From the NCBI GenBank assembly GCA_022419385.1, contig JAJUBI010000003.1:3472001-3536000 (forward strand): DNA of 64,000 nucleotides, read 5' to 3'. The notes beneath the pieces are model-generated. The model did not search any database. It saw only the letters and a list, made by a program, of their open reading frames with translations, and was not told the origin of the DNA. Source of the stretch: Paraconiothyrium sp. Pb-2020. Lineage: Eukaryota > Ascomycota > Dothideomycetes > Pleosporales > Didymosphaeriaceae. Below are positions 22,494 through 33,452 of the stretch, piece by piece (positions within the stretch are counted from its first letter, which is position 1; every line of letters begins with the position of its first letter). The position numbers and the translations under genes were made by a program.

Positions 22494-23581
22494 TCACCAT
22501 TCATCAGAGGTGTCGTAGCTATCATCCTTTTGCTTGTAACCATCATCTTTGGGGGTGTCGTAGCCTGGGTCCTTGGTCTCATAGTCGTCGTCGGTCTTGT
22601 AGCCCGGGTCCTTAGTCTCATAGCCATCCTCAGTCTCATAGCCCGGGTCCTTGGTCTCGTAGCTGTCATCTTTGCTCTTGTAACCGTCTTTGGGGTCCTT
22701 AGCCCAGCTGCTATCATCATCACTACCCCAGGAGTCGTCGCTGTCATCACTCCAGGAGTCGCCGCTGTCGTCGCCCCAGGTGGAGGAGCTGTCATCGTCT
22801 GAGGTAGGATAGTCGTCGCGTGCCTTCAGCCGCCATGACTCCTTCTTCCACGGGTTCGCGTTCAACGCCGCGAGCGCATAATACTTGCAACGCCTCTTCT
22901 CCACACCCTGCTGGTCAAAGTTCCAATTGTTGACGAAGACCTGGTATTGGCCGGTGCTGCCGAGCGGGCACATGGCGAAGTTTCCACCCTTGGTGATACC
23001 GTATGTCGAAGGCCAGGTCAGGTAGGACGGGCTCGGGTCGACGAGCTGGATGGGGTTGTTTCCTGTATGATAGAAACCAGTGGAGATAGCGCTCGGTGGG
23101 AGCCACCCGACCTTAGTGTACTTTACGGCACCGGTGACTGAGTCAACATAGAGTTGAAGGGGATCCTTGCTGACCTGTGCCAGTGATAAGTGAACCGTGG
23201 TCTCGGAAAGTGATAAGACAGTGTATGACTTACGGTGTACAGCTGGGTGTCATCGTCCACGAAGAAGGTCGGTAGCTTGGGATCGTACCATTTGTTATAG
23301 GGTGTGGCTACAAGGATTCCCTTCTCCAGCCTAATAGCGTAAGAATCGAATGGGCATTGCGACTTCAGGGTCTCTGGCTGCGGCTTGTGAAATGGATCGC
23401 ATCGGTCGTTGACTCTCAGGTTAAAGAAGTGTGGCTCCTTAGTATGAGGGCGCCAATCCTTGCCCTTATCATCGTCGCCAGCAGTTGCCGCTACAGCGGC
23501 TTCAGCAGGGGCGCGGACTTCGATGGCGTGTGAAGCCGCCAAGCCAAACAAGGCTAGAGATGAGAGGCCTTCAAACCTCAT
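22494..23581 (-). CDS. Secreted protein with acidic Tyr/Asp/Lys tandem-repeat tail
   Basis: Two exons, complement(22494-23174, 23234-23581), 342 residues. The 59-nt intron is GTAAGT...CACAG and joins TQLYT to VSKDPLQ in frame. A signal peptide (MRFEGLSSLALFGLAASHA) is followed by a short acidic propeptide-like stretch and then a globular domain of about 180 residues. That domain carries FFNLRVNDRCDPF, CPFDSYAIRLEKG, TPYNKWYDPKLPTFFVDDDT, GFYHTGNNPIQLVDPSPSYL and CPLGSTGQYQVFVNNW. This resembles a family of fungal secreted or wall-surface proteins I have seen in Dothideomycetes but cannot name. The last 75 residues are low complexity: first DDSSSTWGDDSGDSW-type Ser/Asp/Trp units, then repeats of YETKDPG. 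The tail is strongly acidic and Tyr-rich, compatible with wall or ion binding, which is inference. No GPI signal is seen at the C-terminus (DTSDEW). Confidence 0.85.
22497..22790 (-). repeat. In-gene tandem repeats coding for DDSW and YETKDPG units
   Basis: Within the second exon of the secreted gene, the coding strand repeats short units. The 5' part encodes DDSxSW-like units and the 3' part encodes about five copies of Y(E/K/D)TKDPG or close variants with alternating acidic spacers. The units are imperfect, so the array is not a recent microsatellite burst; copy-number change between strains is plausible. Confidence 0.8.
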
Positions 23582-25890
23582 CCTGAATAGAAATATAAGG
23601 AGTGTGGCAAAAGGAGTGTAAGCAGAGAGGTAGCTACAGGTGTGTGAGACTGTTTCGGCCCAGGGAAGTGAATTTATCTGGAAACGAGAGGCGCGTGATC
23701 TTGTTGTGATGCAGACGATTCGGCCTGGTCCTGGAATGAAGGATAACACATGATGTCCTGATCTGGAGGTTACGCCAGGGAAATTGTCCTACGGATTCCA
23801 ATACAGTAAGAGAGGAATTCATCGGCGAGCACAACAACAGCTATCGACCCGTATGTTGCATGTTGACAAAGGGCTGTCGGCGAGTACAGTGGGTGACGTT
23901 GCCAGGGTGCTGTAGAGTAGAGGAAAGGACTGTCGGCTCTACACTCGTACGCCTCCAGATCCGTACCACAGACTTCTGAAGTGTTTTGACGACTTCCTCC
24001 ATACATTCCATCTGGCTTGAGCCGCGTCACGGAATGATCTGGCGCAAATGAGCCAGCGCTCCTACCGAGCGATAAGGTAACATTAACGACTAGAAAAAGG
24101 ACAGTGCTTGGTCGAAGGGAGAGTCATTGCCCAGGCCATGGCAAAGTGTCGGTCATGCTCTCCGGGAAGCCTCGAGTGCGCGCACGAACAGCGGGTGGCT
24201 GAGTGAAGATTGTGGAAAGGCGTTCGATCATTTTGTCCGCCAAAAGATCAACTCGGGTTCGTCGAGCCTGTTCGCTGTGATATTGACGATCTGTCTATTG
24301 GGCAGCAGGTGTTTGGCGACGGAGAAACATTGAAGACACCCTTTCCATACGGGCGCCGTCGAGGCTTTGGATCGCGCTTGCCTGATCTGACCTAGACAAG
24401 ATAGCGTTCAGTGTTTCCCTGCACTCGCACCAGACGCATCGACGTTTCAACGAGCACGGCCTCCTCTTTGCCATGGGCACGACCAAGCACGACCCGAGCC
24501 GATATCACGAAGCATACCGTAGCAGACTGTGCCTCTCTGGTGCATCTCACCGAGTCCGGCCGATTCCTCCGCCGCCGGACCCACTGGCCCACTGTGACCA
24601 CATCATCACGGCGACGATAACGAGCAGTCTGCCTTGGGCTCCTTCTCCATCTGATGTTGAATCTGTTGCTTTCAACGCACCCTTGACGACGGCCTTGGAC
24701 CATGTGTACTCGCTTGGTGCCCCGGTCATAGCTGGCGCTTAATTGCGTTACACTGCAGGACGGAGGCCTCCGCTGCCGCCGTTATGTAGACCTCGACATG
24801 TCCACCGTCGACATGCAAAGACCCACGGGAGCTTCCTTTTGGGCGGCGGGAGTGGCACATGCTGTTGATCGTGCGGGAGGCACGGCCAAAGTCGACGCGA
24901 AAGGCACCGGTGGAGGTGGCCAGTCAGACGACGAGCAGGCCGTGAACGGCTGAACCCAGCTTTACGGTCAACCCCGGGCTCGTCTGGCGGCGCAGAGACA
25001 GAGAGTGTTTTTGCGGCACAGTGGCTCATCACGTCCCTCATTGGTACCGTTCCCCTCCTTTCAAATGCCAAAAAAGCGGGCTATGCGATAGTCGGCCACG
25101 AGTCGCCTCCAGGCTCCGTTTGCCACGAGCTGAGGGGAACTATGGAGGAACTATGGTGTTCCAACGCCCTCAAGAGGCCGTTGCGCAATCTTCATTCGTT
25201 AGACGCCGGCGGCGGGTGGAGCCAATGAGCGTCGACCTTCAGCACGATCTCGTTCCCCGGGGCCAGTGGAATTCTGCTGATCGATAGATGAACTGTCTTT
25301 AGAAACAGCCGCGTTCCGCCCCTCCAGCCGCCCTCCCCCCGACGAACCACAACCGTGAGCAGTGGGGCTGTTCTATGCACGCACCAATGGCGACACGCAT
25401 CCTAAGCGCCAGGGCTTTGCAGGGTCTAGCGCGCATATACAACGCCGCTCTGCACCAGTGTGTTAACGGTCGCGGGTAACAAAAGCATCAATTCTACCCG
25501 CAATCATACCATGCCGCATGCGACACTAAGTCGAGGCTGATCTTGCGTGTTTAGGTCGACTACGCCGCAAAACACATCAGGCTTTGCTACAGGATGCCGT
25601 TTCCACTCAGCCGGTGCACCACCTGGTCGGCATGTTATAATGACAGTTGCCTGCAAGCCTCGCAGGTGACACAACCTCTGCCTGGCTTACTTCCAAGCAA
25701 TCTGCGTGAGCCAAGTGCTTAAACTCAGCTGTTCTTCTTGGTTCTCGTCAGCCCTTTTCGTTTGGCGCTTGTCAACCCTCCACTTCCGCTGCCACTGTTA
25801 GGCGCTGGCCACGGTCGCGTGTGGACTCCCTTGTATCTCGTGTCTCATTCGCCTACCGTTTCATTGATCAACCGAGACGTTGTACAACAT
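23582..25890. other. Gene-poor interval, about 2.3 kb
   Basis: Divergent promoter region between the secreted repeat protein (minus) and the Ser/Pro-rich gene (plus). Several open frames of 60-130 codons overlap each other on both strands between 24.1 and 25.4 kb, but none has a domain, signal or splice support. I see no transposon ends or RNA gene. Confidence 0.4.
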
Positions 25891-26691
25891 ATGGCCATGG
25901 ACCCAGCCCGGTCGCCCGCGTTGTCGGCGCGGTCACTGTCCATATCATCTACAACTGGGGCCCCAGCAAGCAACCACAGACGCTCCGGCTCTCGCACCGA
26001 ATACTCAGCCTTGTCGAGCCACGGCATGCCCAAGGAGCCATCGCTACTGTCACCAAACAGTCTCGTCACACAACCACACCGTTTCTCAGGCCTCCCGCCG
26101 TCACCGCGACCGAGCACGAGTGAGCCCAGGTCGCCTTTTCCGCCAATATCACCCATGCCAGCTTTGTCTCCTACCACGCCGGGGCCAATGTCCCCACCAA
26201 TGTCGGCCAGGTCTTTCGGTACGCTGATCGACTCGGAGCCTTCCACACCAGCCTACTCCCCACGCCAGGGCTCAAATTGGGATGATTCCACCTTGGTGCT
26301 GTTGCCGCATGTGAAGTCGGGCGAGGCAACTCCCCGTGAGCCTGCATGGGACATGCTCGTGCCCCTACAGAAGCCACCAAAGAAGCGGTTCTCGAGACAC
26401 AAGTCGAAAACATTGATCAGTAAAGACATGCCTGCGAACGCATCGCTGTCATCGCACCCGGTGGTGTCGATACAAGAAGAACCGCAGAAGGAGAACCACC
26501 CACCGGCCGAAGAAGAGCGGGAACAGAAGGACGAGGAAGAACAGCCTGCGCAGAGCGATCCCCTGGGGAAGTTAACCTCGCGTATGAAGTCTCTACTGAA
26601 GCGGAAGAATCCTAGTGAGAAGAAGGAGAAGAGGAAGAGGAATTACTATGAGCTGGATCGAGTCGAGACTGTCCACTGGACAGAGTTATGA
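25891..26691 (+). CDS. Ser/Pro-rich, probably disordered protein of unknown function
   Basis: Single-exon frame of 266 residues. The frame is open back to 25738, but I prefer the ATG at 25891 (MAMDPARSP) or 25897 (MDPARSP), because the upstream part has a different, leader-like composition. The N-terminal two thirds are Ser/Pro/Thr-rich with many SP/TP sites (SPFPPISPMPALSPTTPGP), typical of proline-directed phosphorylation targets. A conserved-looking block, WDMLVPLQKPPKKRFSRHKS, follows. The C-terminus has an acidic Glu/Gln stretch, a basic helix (LTSRMKSLLKRKNPSEKKEK, a possible nuclear localisation signal) and the ending YYELDRVETVHWTEL. No domain is recognised and no function is assigned. 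Confidence 0.7.
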   Translation: MAMDPARSPALSARSLSISSTTGAPASNHRRSGSRTEYSALSSHGMPKEPSLLSPNSLVTQPHRFSGLPPSPRPSTSEPRSPFPPISPMPALSPTTPGPMSPPMSARSFGTLIDSEPSTPAYSPRQGSNWDDSTLVLLPHVKSGEATPREPAWDMLVPLQKPPKKRFSRHKSKTLISKDMPANASLSSHPVVSIQEEPQKENHPPAEEEREQKDEEEQPAQSDPLGKLTSRMKSLLKRKNPSEKKEKRKRNYYELDRVETVHWTEL

Positions 26692-28551
26692 GACGGTGGA
26701 TCTGCACAACATGGCTACCCTTACGCATGATTTCCCGTTATGACGAATGTTACGCTGCTGGTCGGGGTTTCTTTTGTCTTCTTGGTTATGGCGTACTTGG
26801 CGTTGGGCTTTCTCAAAATAGGTATCTAAGGGCTGGTATGGCGTTTTCTCTGGTTAGGACTATTGTCTCTCATCGGGTCGGAAATTTGAAGCTGGGCAGG
26901 GCAACATTCTTTTGCGATACCCACAGGTGGGAGTGCAGGTGGCGGAATTGCGATGACAGCAGAGCATCATAGGGCAGATAAGATAAATTGCAAGAGCCCA
27001 TACCAACCTTCGAGGTGTTTCACTGCAGCAGGTCGATGCTTGTCTACTACAATTCGCAGCAAATAGTAAAGCCAGGAGCGTGCGCCTACTGTACTGACCG
27101 CGGAACGGCTGTCACCGCACGCATCGTGGGGTCCTCCACCATACAAGAACCAAGCGCTCGCTCTTCAAAAGGCAAAGCGCCGGCTCGTCGAGTCGCAGGG
27201 AGCCTCGGTGCATTACATCGATGCCGGGAGACGCCGGCCGGGGCCCAGGTTGGCACGCTTGCCCCGTCGCCCCATTATCCATTTTACAGCGTCGTCATCA
27301 CAGGCTGATCCCGGGCAGCTCAGAGACAGCACAGGCGCAGAACACAACTATGATGCCAGCAGCAGGTCTCCTCAGCACTGAGCAGAAGGCCTGTGAGCCC
27401 TGGAGGCGGACACATCACGTGCTACTATGCCGAAACGGGGTTGGAGATGAGGTCGCAGGGGCCGGGCACAACTTCTGGGTGTCCGAAACACGAGACCAGT
27501 CTGGACGAGGCTGGAGTGTTCATGCTGAGCTCCCGAAGCGCCTTCGCAAGCTGCTGCACCGCGCAGGTCAAGCGTGTGGGCCTGGGAAAGCGCACCTCAA
27601 CGCGCCGAAGCCACGGCGGACGCGGCGGAAGGGGTACGCGACAAGCTGATGCGCCTGCGATGCGGCGGGAGAAGATGGCGGTTGAACCGCGCAGGCAAGC
27701 TCTGGCGCATGGCCGGGTTTCCACCACGGCAGGCCTCGCAGCTGAGATCAGGGGCAGGCTGCAATGAGAAGGCGCTCAAAGGGCCGCGGACGGCATTCCA
27801 TCGATGCTTTGTTCCACGGGACAAGTGTGGCGCAATTTGTTCGCAACAGGCAAGGAAGTTGGTCTGGAGGAGCAGTCGCTTCCACCAGCGAGGAATGCCG
27901 ACCGAACCAGACAAAATACACTTTAGCGCCACAGCAAAGAGTGCGACAAGAGCCCGCACACGCCAACAGAGCGTGCAGACGCAGCATCGCGAGCACGCAT
28001 CGCAGCAGCAGCGAGCAGACGAGATGCTTTTTGAGCGCACGAGGATGCAGCGCGCAGAGAGCGTCCGTCCGGATCCAGACTAGCGCGCCTGTCTCCTTCT
28101 TGGCCTGAACCTCCACGCTCTGCGAACCCAGCCAGAATCACTTTTAGCGATGAGAGCAGAGTCGCCGTGCACGCAGAGCCCGCCGCCGCAGCCCATCATG
28201 GCCGCCCCATCAAACCCTCGCCGTGTCAACCCCGGCTTCACGCCAACAGCCCTCGCCCTTGCGCACTCCCATCCTCCTTTTGCACTCTGCACCTCGCGAT
28301 CCATCACGCATCCATTGACGTGCGACTGACCTGAGCGGCCACCTCACGTTTCGACGATCTAGCCACACAAAGCTCGGGCAAGCGCTACAGTAATAGGGTA
28401 CGCACCACCCAGCTGACTTGTTGAATAAACCCTCGGCGCTCCAGCGCCCTTCCCCATCAACACCATCCCCCATCGTCACCGCTGCTGCCGCCCGCCCATA
28501 TTATCACCACCGCCGCCAGCAGACATCGCCGTCGCTCACCCTGCCGCCGCC
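26692..28551. other. Intergenic and leader of the Ies4 gene, about 1.9 kb
   Basis: No gene is supported. From 27.2 to 28.1 kb open frames overlap on both strands, apparently an effect of GC-rich sequence. The last 130 bp before 28552 is pyrimidine- and CCG-rich and ends in the strong start context CCGCCATGTCC, consistent with a 5' leader. Confidence 0.4.
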
Positions 28552-29543
28552 ATGTCCACCGCGAAGACGAAGTCCCTGCTCGTCACCCTCCCGCTGTCGC
28601 CTGAGGCGCTGGCCAAGTTCCCCCACGAGCCGTCATCAAAGTCATCAGAGAAGCTCTCCTCGTCGCCAAGCACGTCCGCTCAGATTGTCGAGCCGACGCC
28701 GACGGACACGCCTGCTGATGCCGCCACGCCTATGAATGGCGTCGACAACGGTCTGTTGGCCCCGCCTGCGACAGATGCTAAGGGCAGGAAGAAGCCGGGA
28801 CCGAGAGCTGGCGGTGCCGGCACCAAGAGAAGCGCCGCAGCTGTCGACGGCATCCCCAAGGTACGGGGTAAGCCAGGCCCTAAGAAGAAGCAAAGGATGT
28901 AGGTACCTTCTCTTTCCATCTCTCCCTCTCTCTCTCTCTCTCTCTCTCAGGAAAGTGCCGTCGATGGGTTCCATATCATCGCGCCTCGCATTGTTCGGCC
29001 TTCCAGCCAGAGTAAAGGGACCGGCTACCGTCGACTCTGTGTCACCAATCCTGGGTCAACGGAAGCGTTTAGGCGTCTGCCCAAGAACAGCACCTATATC
29101 CATCATATACTCAAGCCCACTGCTTACACCAATACAGGGGCGACATGATCAATGACCCGAACAACAAGTCTCCTTTTGCTGCTCCCGCGCCCGCTCAAAA
29201 GCTGGGTCCCAAAGCCAATATGGGCACCATCAACGCCAACCTCCGCGCGCTTGACCGATCCGGAAAACCCTGCCGCAAGTGGGGAAAGAAGACCTTCCAT
29301 ATCCGCAGCTTCACCGGTGTTGTATGGCAAGCGCCCACCTGGCGAGCACCTCCCAAGAATACCGCCTTCTCCGAAGATGTCAAGAGTGATACCACCGGTT
29401 CAAGCGACTCTAAGATCAAGGATGAGAGCAGTGCCATCAGCGACAGGAGCGGTCTCAACGGAGACGCTGGCAGCGCTACACCGATGCCGCCCGCTCTCAA
29501 TGGCATCGCGAGTTCACCAACGCCCATGACTGCTGCCTCATGA
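28552..29543 (+). CDS. ies4: INO80 chromatin-remodelling complex subunit Ies4
   Basis: Two exons, 28552-28898 and 29138-29543, encode 250 residues. The protein is a fungal subunit of the nuclear INO80 ATP-dependent nucleosome remodeller. The N-terminus has the family opening KTKSLLVTLPLSPEALAKFP. The middle carries AT-hook-like basic GRKKPGPRAGG and VRGKPGPKKKQRM. After the intron comes the conserved block KLGPKANMGTINANLRALDR, then SGKPCRKWGKKTFHIRSFTG and VVWQAPTWRAP. The tail is Ser/Asp-rich and disordered. The intron is unusually long here (239 nt). A competing CAG at 28948-28950 lies 52 nt after the donor, directly behind a (CT)n run; its use would give a frame that skips the conserved C-terminus and stops at 29155. 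The long intron is chosen because only it restores the family block. Confidence 0.88.
28925..28948 (+). repeat. (CT)12 microsatellite inside the Ies4 intron
   Basis: An uninterrupted CT dinucleotide run of about 24 bp within the intron, ending directly in CAG. It acts as a polypyrimidine tract for the competing 3' splice site at 28950. Length variation is likely between strains. Confidence 0.9.
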
Positions 29544-31234
29544 CGTATCGACATCCTAAACCGTTTCTGAACACGGCTTTTAGATGCGCTTTGTGCTATG
29601 CATCTGATTGTCGTGTTCTGTTGCATATCCACATATCGCCGACATCCTGGGTACATCGCTCGTCACGTCGGCATGCTCTTGCCCGGATTTACTTCTCTGC
29701 TGCTGTATTTGTATAATACCTCCATTTATTTATGCGTACACGTTCGGCGTTCTGGAACCTCAGGTGGTATTGGGACAAAACTGGTTTCTGGATTTATGCC
29801 TGGACAGCGATGGCGTTCGTGGTTTGCATGACAGAGTAGCATATGTGACGCGCGTCCGTCTTTAATTTTGATGGAAGGTTGTCATTTATTGTTCTGGACG
29901 TGGCTCACCAAAATGGGTCGTTGGGCTATATGTATCTGTATAGCCGGAGGAGGGCACAAGCGTATGTAATCTTCGGAAAAGAATGCAATTCGAGCTCTTT
30001 TATAACGACCCGATGTATCTACCGTATTTCATGTGTCATACAGTCATTGAATGCACCATACTGAACTTGGCAAATAGCTTGATTCGCAGACTATCATGTG
30101 TGACTGGCACTGATTCGTTTTGCTGCACGGTTGTACGTGATATGCACGAGAGTAGCAGTATAGGCAACTTAATCTTACCATGGCATCCAACGAGATGCAA
30201 TCCATCGATGTTGCTAAAACAGGTTCGAATTGTCAAATCTACATGGCTGTTTGCATGCGACTTCTTGTTGTTAGAATAGTGTGGAGATCCGGCCCCACCG
30301 CTGCGGTCGACATGCTCACCAGCAGGACAATGGCAATATGATCGGTCTCTGTGTGTCATTTGATTTTGTGGACGTGCGATGAGCTATGATCAGGTCTGAG
30401 AACAACCTTGCATGTCGATGAGAGTTGCGCGATGGTAGTGGGTACCTCTTGAGGTGCTGAAGCGTCCGTTCGGGTAAGAAGCCGATGACAACCGCTGTCC
30501 AGAGCATTAGAGAGCCGGATGCAGGGTGAACGCCTCGTTTACCTGAATTGCCATGCCGTCTCTCAAGATGTCTTATGCTGCACAAGATGAGGCTTGCCTG
30601 TTGAGGGCTGTTGTTCGCATGCACGCGCGACGGGAGCTAAACATCATCCAGAAGCTGTGCCGATCACGAACAAGCTCATGCTAAGCTGAGATGGTAACAC
30701 AGCATCCTCGCAAGCAACTGTTCCCTTTGATCGATCTTGTGACGAGAGTTCACAGAGTCCGTGTTATCAGTGAGCAGATGTACACGCGACTAGCGTAGTG
30801 CGGGGGCGTGCATTAGACCTCGTTCGCGTCGACGCCATCACTGAGCTCATTGACGACGCCTCCGACTCCCCCCGCGGCTTCCTATCCATGCACCACCACA
30901 AGATCGAACTGCTCGAACGATGAATGCGTTTGCAGGCCCAGCTTTGAATATCCTTGGCCGGCGTTGACGAACGTCCTTTCCCTCCTCGCCGCCGCCAACT
31001 CACCCGAGCTCATCGCCGAACCTAGCATTCGCAGCTCTTCTGACTGCCGCTGCACGCGCGCCTACCACCATTCTCAGGTCGCCTACTCCCGCCATCCAAT
31101 ACATTCTTCAAGATATCGCAGCTCACCGCGTTTGACCTCTGCGCTGGGTGCGGCTTTTGTTGGTAGTAACGCCAACCTGCTTCCTACCTCCGCTTGCCGA
31201 CACTCAATTACGAGCCTCCCCGACACTCACCGCC
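29544..31234. other. Intergenic, about 1.7 kb
   Basis: 3' flank of the Ies4 gene and promoter/leader of the Vid30-type gene. Region 29.6-30.4 kb appears AT-richer and gene-free. A 239-codon frame at 30850-31566 overlaps the first Vid30 exon in another frame and is taken as a shadow. Confidence 0.4.
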
Positions 31235-33452
31235 ATGTTCCGCCGAGGTTCCTACGCGCAGGTAGCTTCGGGGACTGCAGGAAGCAGCCAGTCCAATCCA
31301 GTTCCCGCGCGCTCAGGACAGTTCTCGCACTTGACCAACAGTGGCTCGATACCGCTAGGAACCTCTTCCTTCACTCACTCCCGCCACGCACGCTCTATAG
31401 ACGCCGACGGCCACCACGGCAGCATGTCCAACTCCCTGAGTCGAAGTGGGCCAGTCCCATCATACGCAAGTCAAGTGGGCTACATGAGTGGATACAGCGG
31501 CTTGCAAGATACCGGAGCGCCTGCGTTCTTTGTGCCCTCGTATCTCCGGGGCTCAAGACATGCTGAGAAGTTGGAGGAGGCACACAAGGCGAGGATAGCC
31601 ATATACCGAGAACAACGGTCGACACACTCTTCGAACGCCGGATCGTTGTCGACAAGCTCGAGCAGCATCAACCTGCACAAACCAGGTCATTCGTACCGCG
31701 GGCTCGCCCATGAAATCATCGAGCGGCCACCAGCATTTGTAGAGGAGCCCGTCGCCCCATGGCCGACGAGATGGGAGGACAAGGACAAATTCGCGCAAAT
31801 GGAGGTGGAAGAAGACGGGAGGCTTGCCAAGTTTGCTGGTGCATCAAAGTCAGGACATGATGAGGCAGCAGCAATACGAGCAGATGTCCCCATGCCACGG
31901 CAATGTGGAATATATTACTACGAGGTTACCGTCGTTTCGAAGGGCAAAGACGGGTAGGTACCATTTCCTGGACAGACCATACCGCGAACTAACACTGGTT
32001 GAGTAGAATTATTGGGGTCGGATTCTCCGAAGCAAAAGTACCTCTGAATCGGATACCTGGCTGGGAGCCGGGTTCGTTTGCATACCACGGCGATGACGGG
32101 CTATTTTTTACCAGTACGACGTCTGGGAAGCCGTACGGTCCGAAATTTGGCACCCTGGATGTCATAGGGTGTGGGATCAACTTTCGCACCAATACAGCTT
32201 TCTTTACGAAGAATGGGCAGTATTTAGGTTCGTGGGCTACGTACATACTAAAGCCACACTGACAATGATAGGCCCTGCATTCAAGGATCTGAAACCGAAT
32301 GTCCAGTACTACCCCAGTATTGGCATGAAGAAGCCCAACGAGGCCCTCCGTGCAAATTTTGGACAGGAACCTTTTGCTTTTGACATCGACAGCATAGTAC
32401 AGCAAGAGAAAGCAACGATCCAGCAAGACATAGCATTGTCGAAAGGCCGGCCCAGGGAGCATGGCTCGACAGACGAGACGCAGTTTATACAAAGCTTGAT
32501 CGGGCAATATTTAGCTCACGATGGTTATGTAGAAACCGCAAGAGCTTTTGCTGGAGAAGTAATCGAGGAGGCGCAAGCACTGGCTGCCGACGGGCGTGCC
32601 AACGTCCCATACCTCCAAACGGAGGAAGATATCGATGCGATAAACAGGCAACGTGAGATGATATCGAACCGTCTAATTTCTATTCCAGAGCTAATTCTTC
32701 TCTAGGAATACGCGCCGCTATCCTCGACGGCGATATTGACAAAGCCCTCAAACACACAAACGCCTACTACCCTTCCGTCCTCCGCGACAACGAGAACATT
32801 TACTTTAAGCTCCGCTGCCGCAAGTTCATTGAGATGATCCGCCTCTGCAGCGAACTCAACGCACAAATCCACCCACACATCATCCCCACACCCCCTTCCA
32901 AGCGCTCTACAGCATCTACCTCTAATAACCGAAATTCCACCGCCACCGATGAGTACGACTTCGAGATGGAGCTCGATGAGCAGCTTGGCGTGCACAATGG
33001 CGCGCCATGGGGTGATGAAGAAGATGACGACGAGGATGATCTCGAGGCGAAGCAGAAGAAGCTGCAGGATTCGACGCAGGCGATGATTGAGTATGGGATG
33101 GAGCTCAAGCAGGAGTTCGTAAATGACCCGCGGAGAGAGGTGAAGAGGGCGTTAGAAGACACCTTCGCGTTGATCGCGTATGAGAACGTGAGGGAAAGCA
33201 GCCTTGCTCCTTTGCTGGACACGAGCGGGAGGATACCTGTAGCAGAAGAACTGAACAGTGCGATATTAGGTAAGTATCTCTCCTTGCCGAGAATATGGAG
33301 GCACACACTGACAGTATGCAGTGAGTCTGGGCAAGTCCAGCTCTGCGGCACTGGAAAGGCTCGTGCAGCAGACGGAGGCGCTTGTCTCGGAATTAGCGGA
33401 CGATGGTGGCCCGGGTGCGTTCATCAATGTCAGGAAGGACTTCTTGCAATGA
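31235..33452 (+). CDS. vid30: Vid30/Gid1 RanBPM-like subunit of the GID/CTLH ubiquitin ligase
   Basis: Five exons, 31235-31953, 32007-32227, 32272-32652, 32706-33269 and 33322-33452, give 671 residues. Order of domains: a Ser-rich N-terminus; a SPRY domain spread over exons 1-3 (CGIYYYEVTV, IIGVGFSEAKVPLNRIPGWE, FAYHGDDGLFF, FGTLDVIGCGINF, NTAFFTKNG); a LisH motif near residues 383-412 (QFIQSLIGQYLAHDGYVETA); a CTLH domain (RAAILDGDIDKALKHTN, FKLRCRKFIEMIRL); and a CRA region with an acidic DEEDDDEDDLEAK insert. This matches Vid30/Gid1, the substrate-receptor scaffold of the GID complex, which degrades gluconeogenic enzymes by the Pro/N-degron route in the cytosol. The second intron is only 44 nt, with a weak GTTCGT donor. 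The start has good context (CCGCCATGTTC). Confidence 0.92.

Noticed and set aside
27221..28116. Set of 100-170 codon frames on both strands
   Set aside because: They overlap in several frames at once in GC-rich DNA, with no domains, signals or plausible introns.
28951..29008. Cassette exon inside the Ies4 intron
   Set aside because: The segment between the CT-tract acceptor and the next usable donor is not a multiple of three, so inclusion would break the conserved C-terminal frame.
30850..31566. 238-codon plus-strand frame
   Set aside because: It overlaps the first exon of the Vid30-type gene in another frame and has a Ser/Arg-rich, non-protein-like translation.
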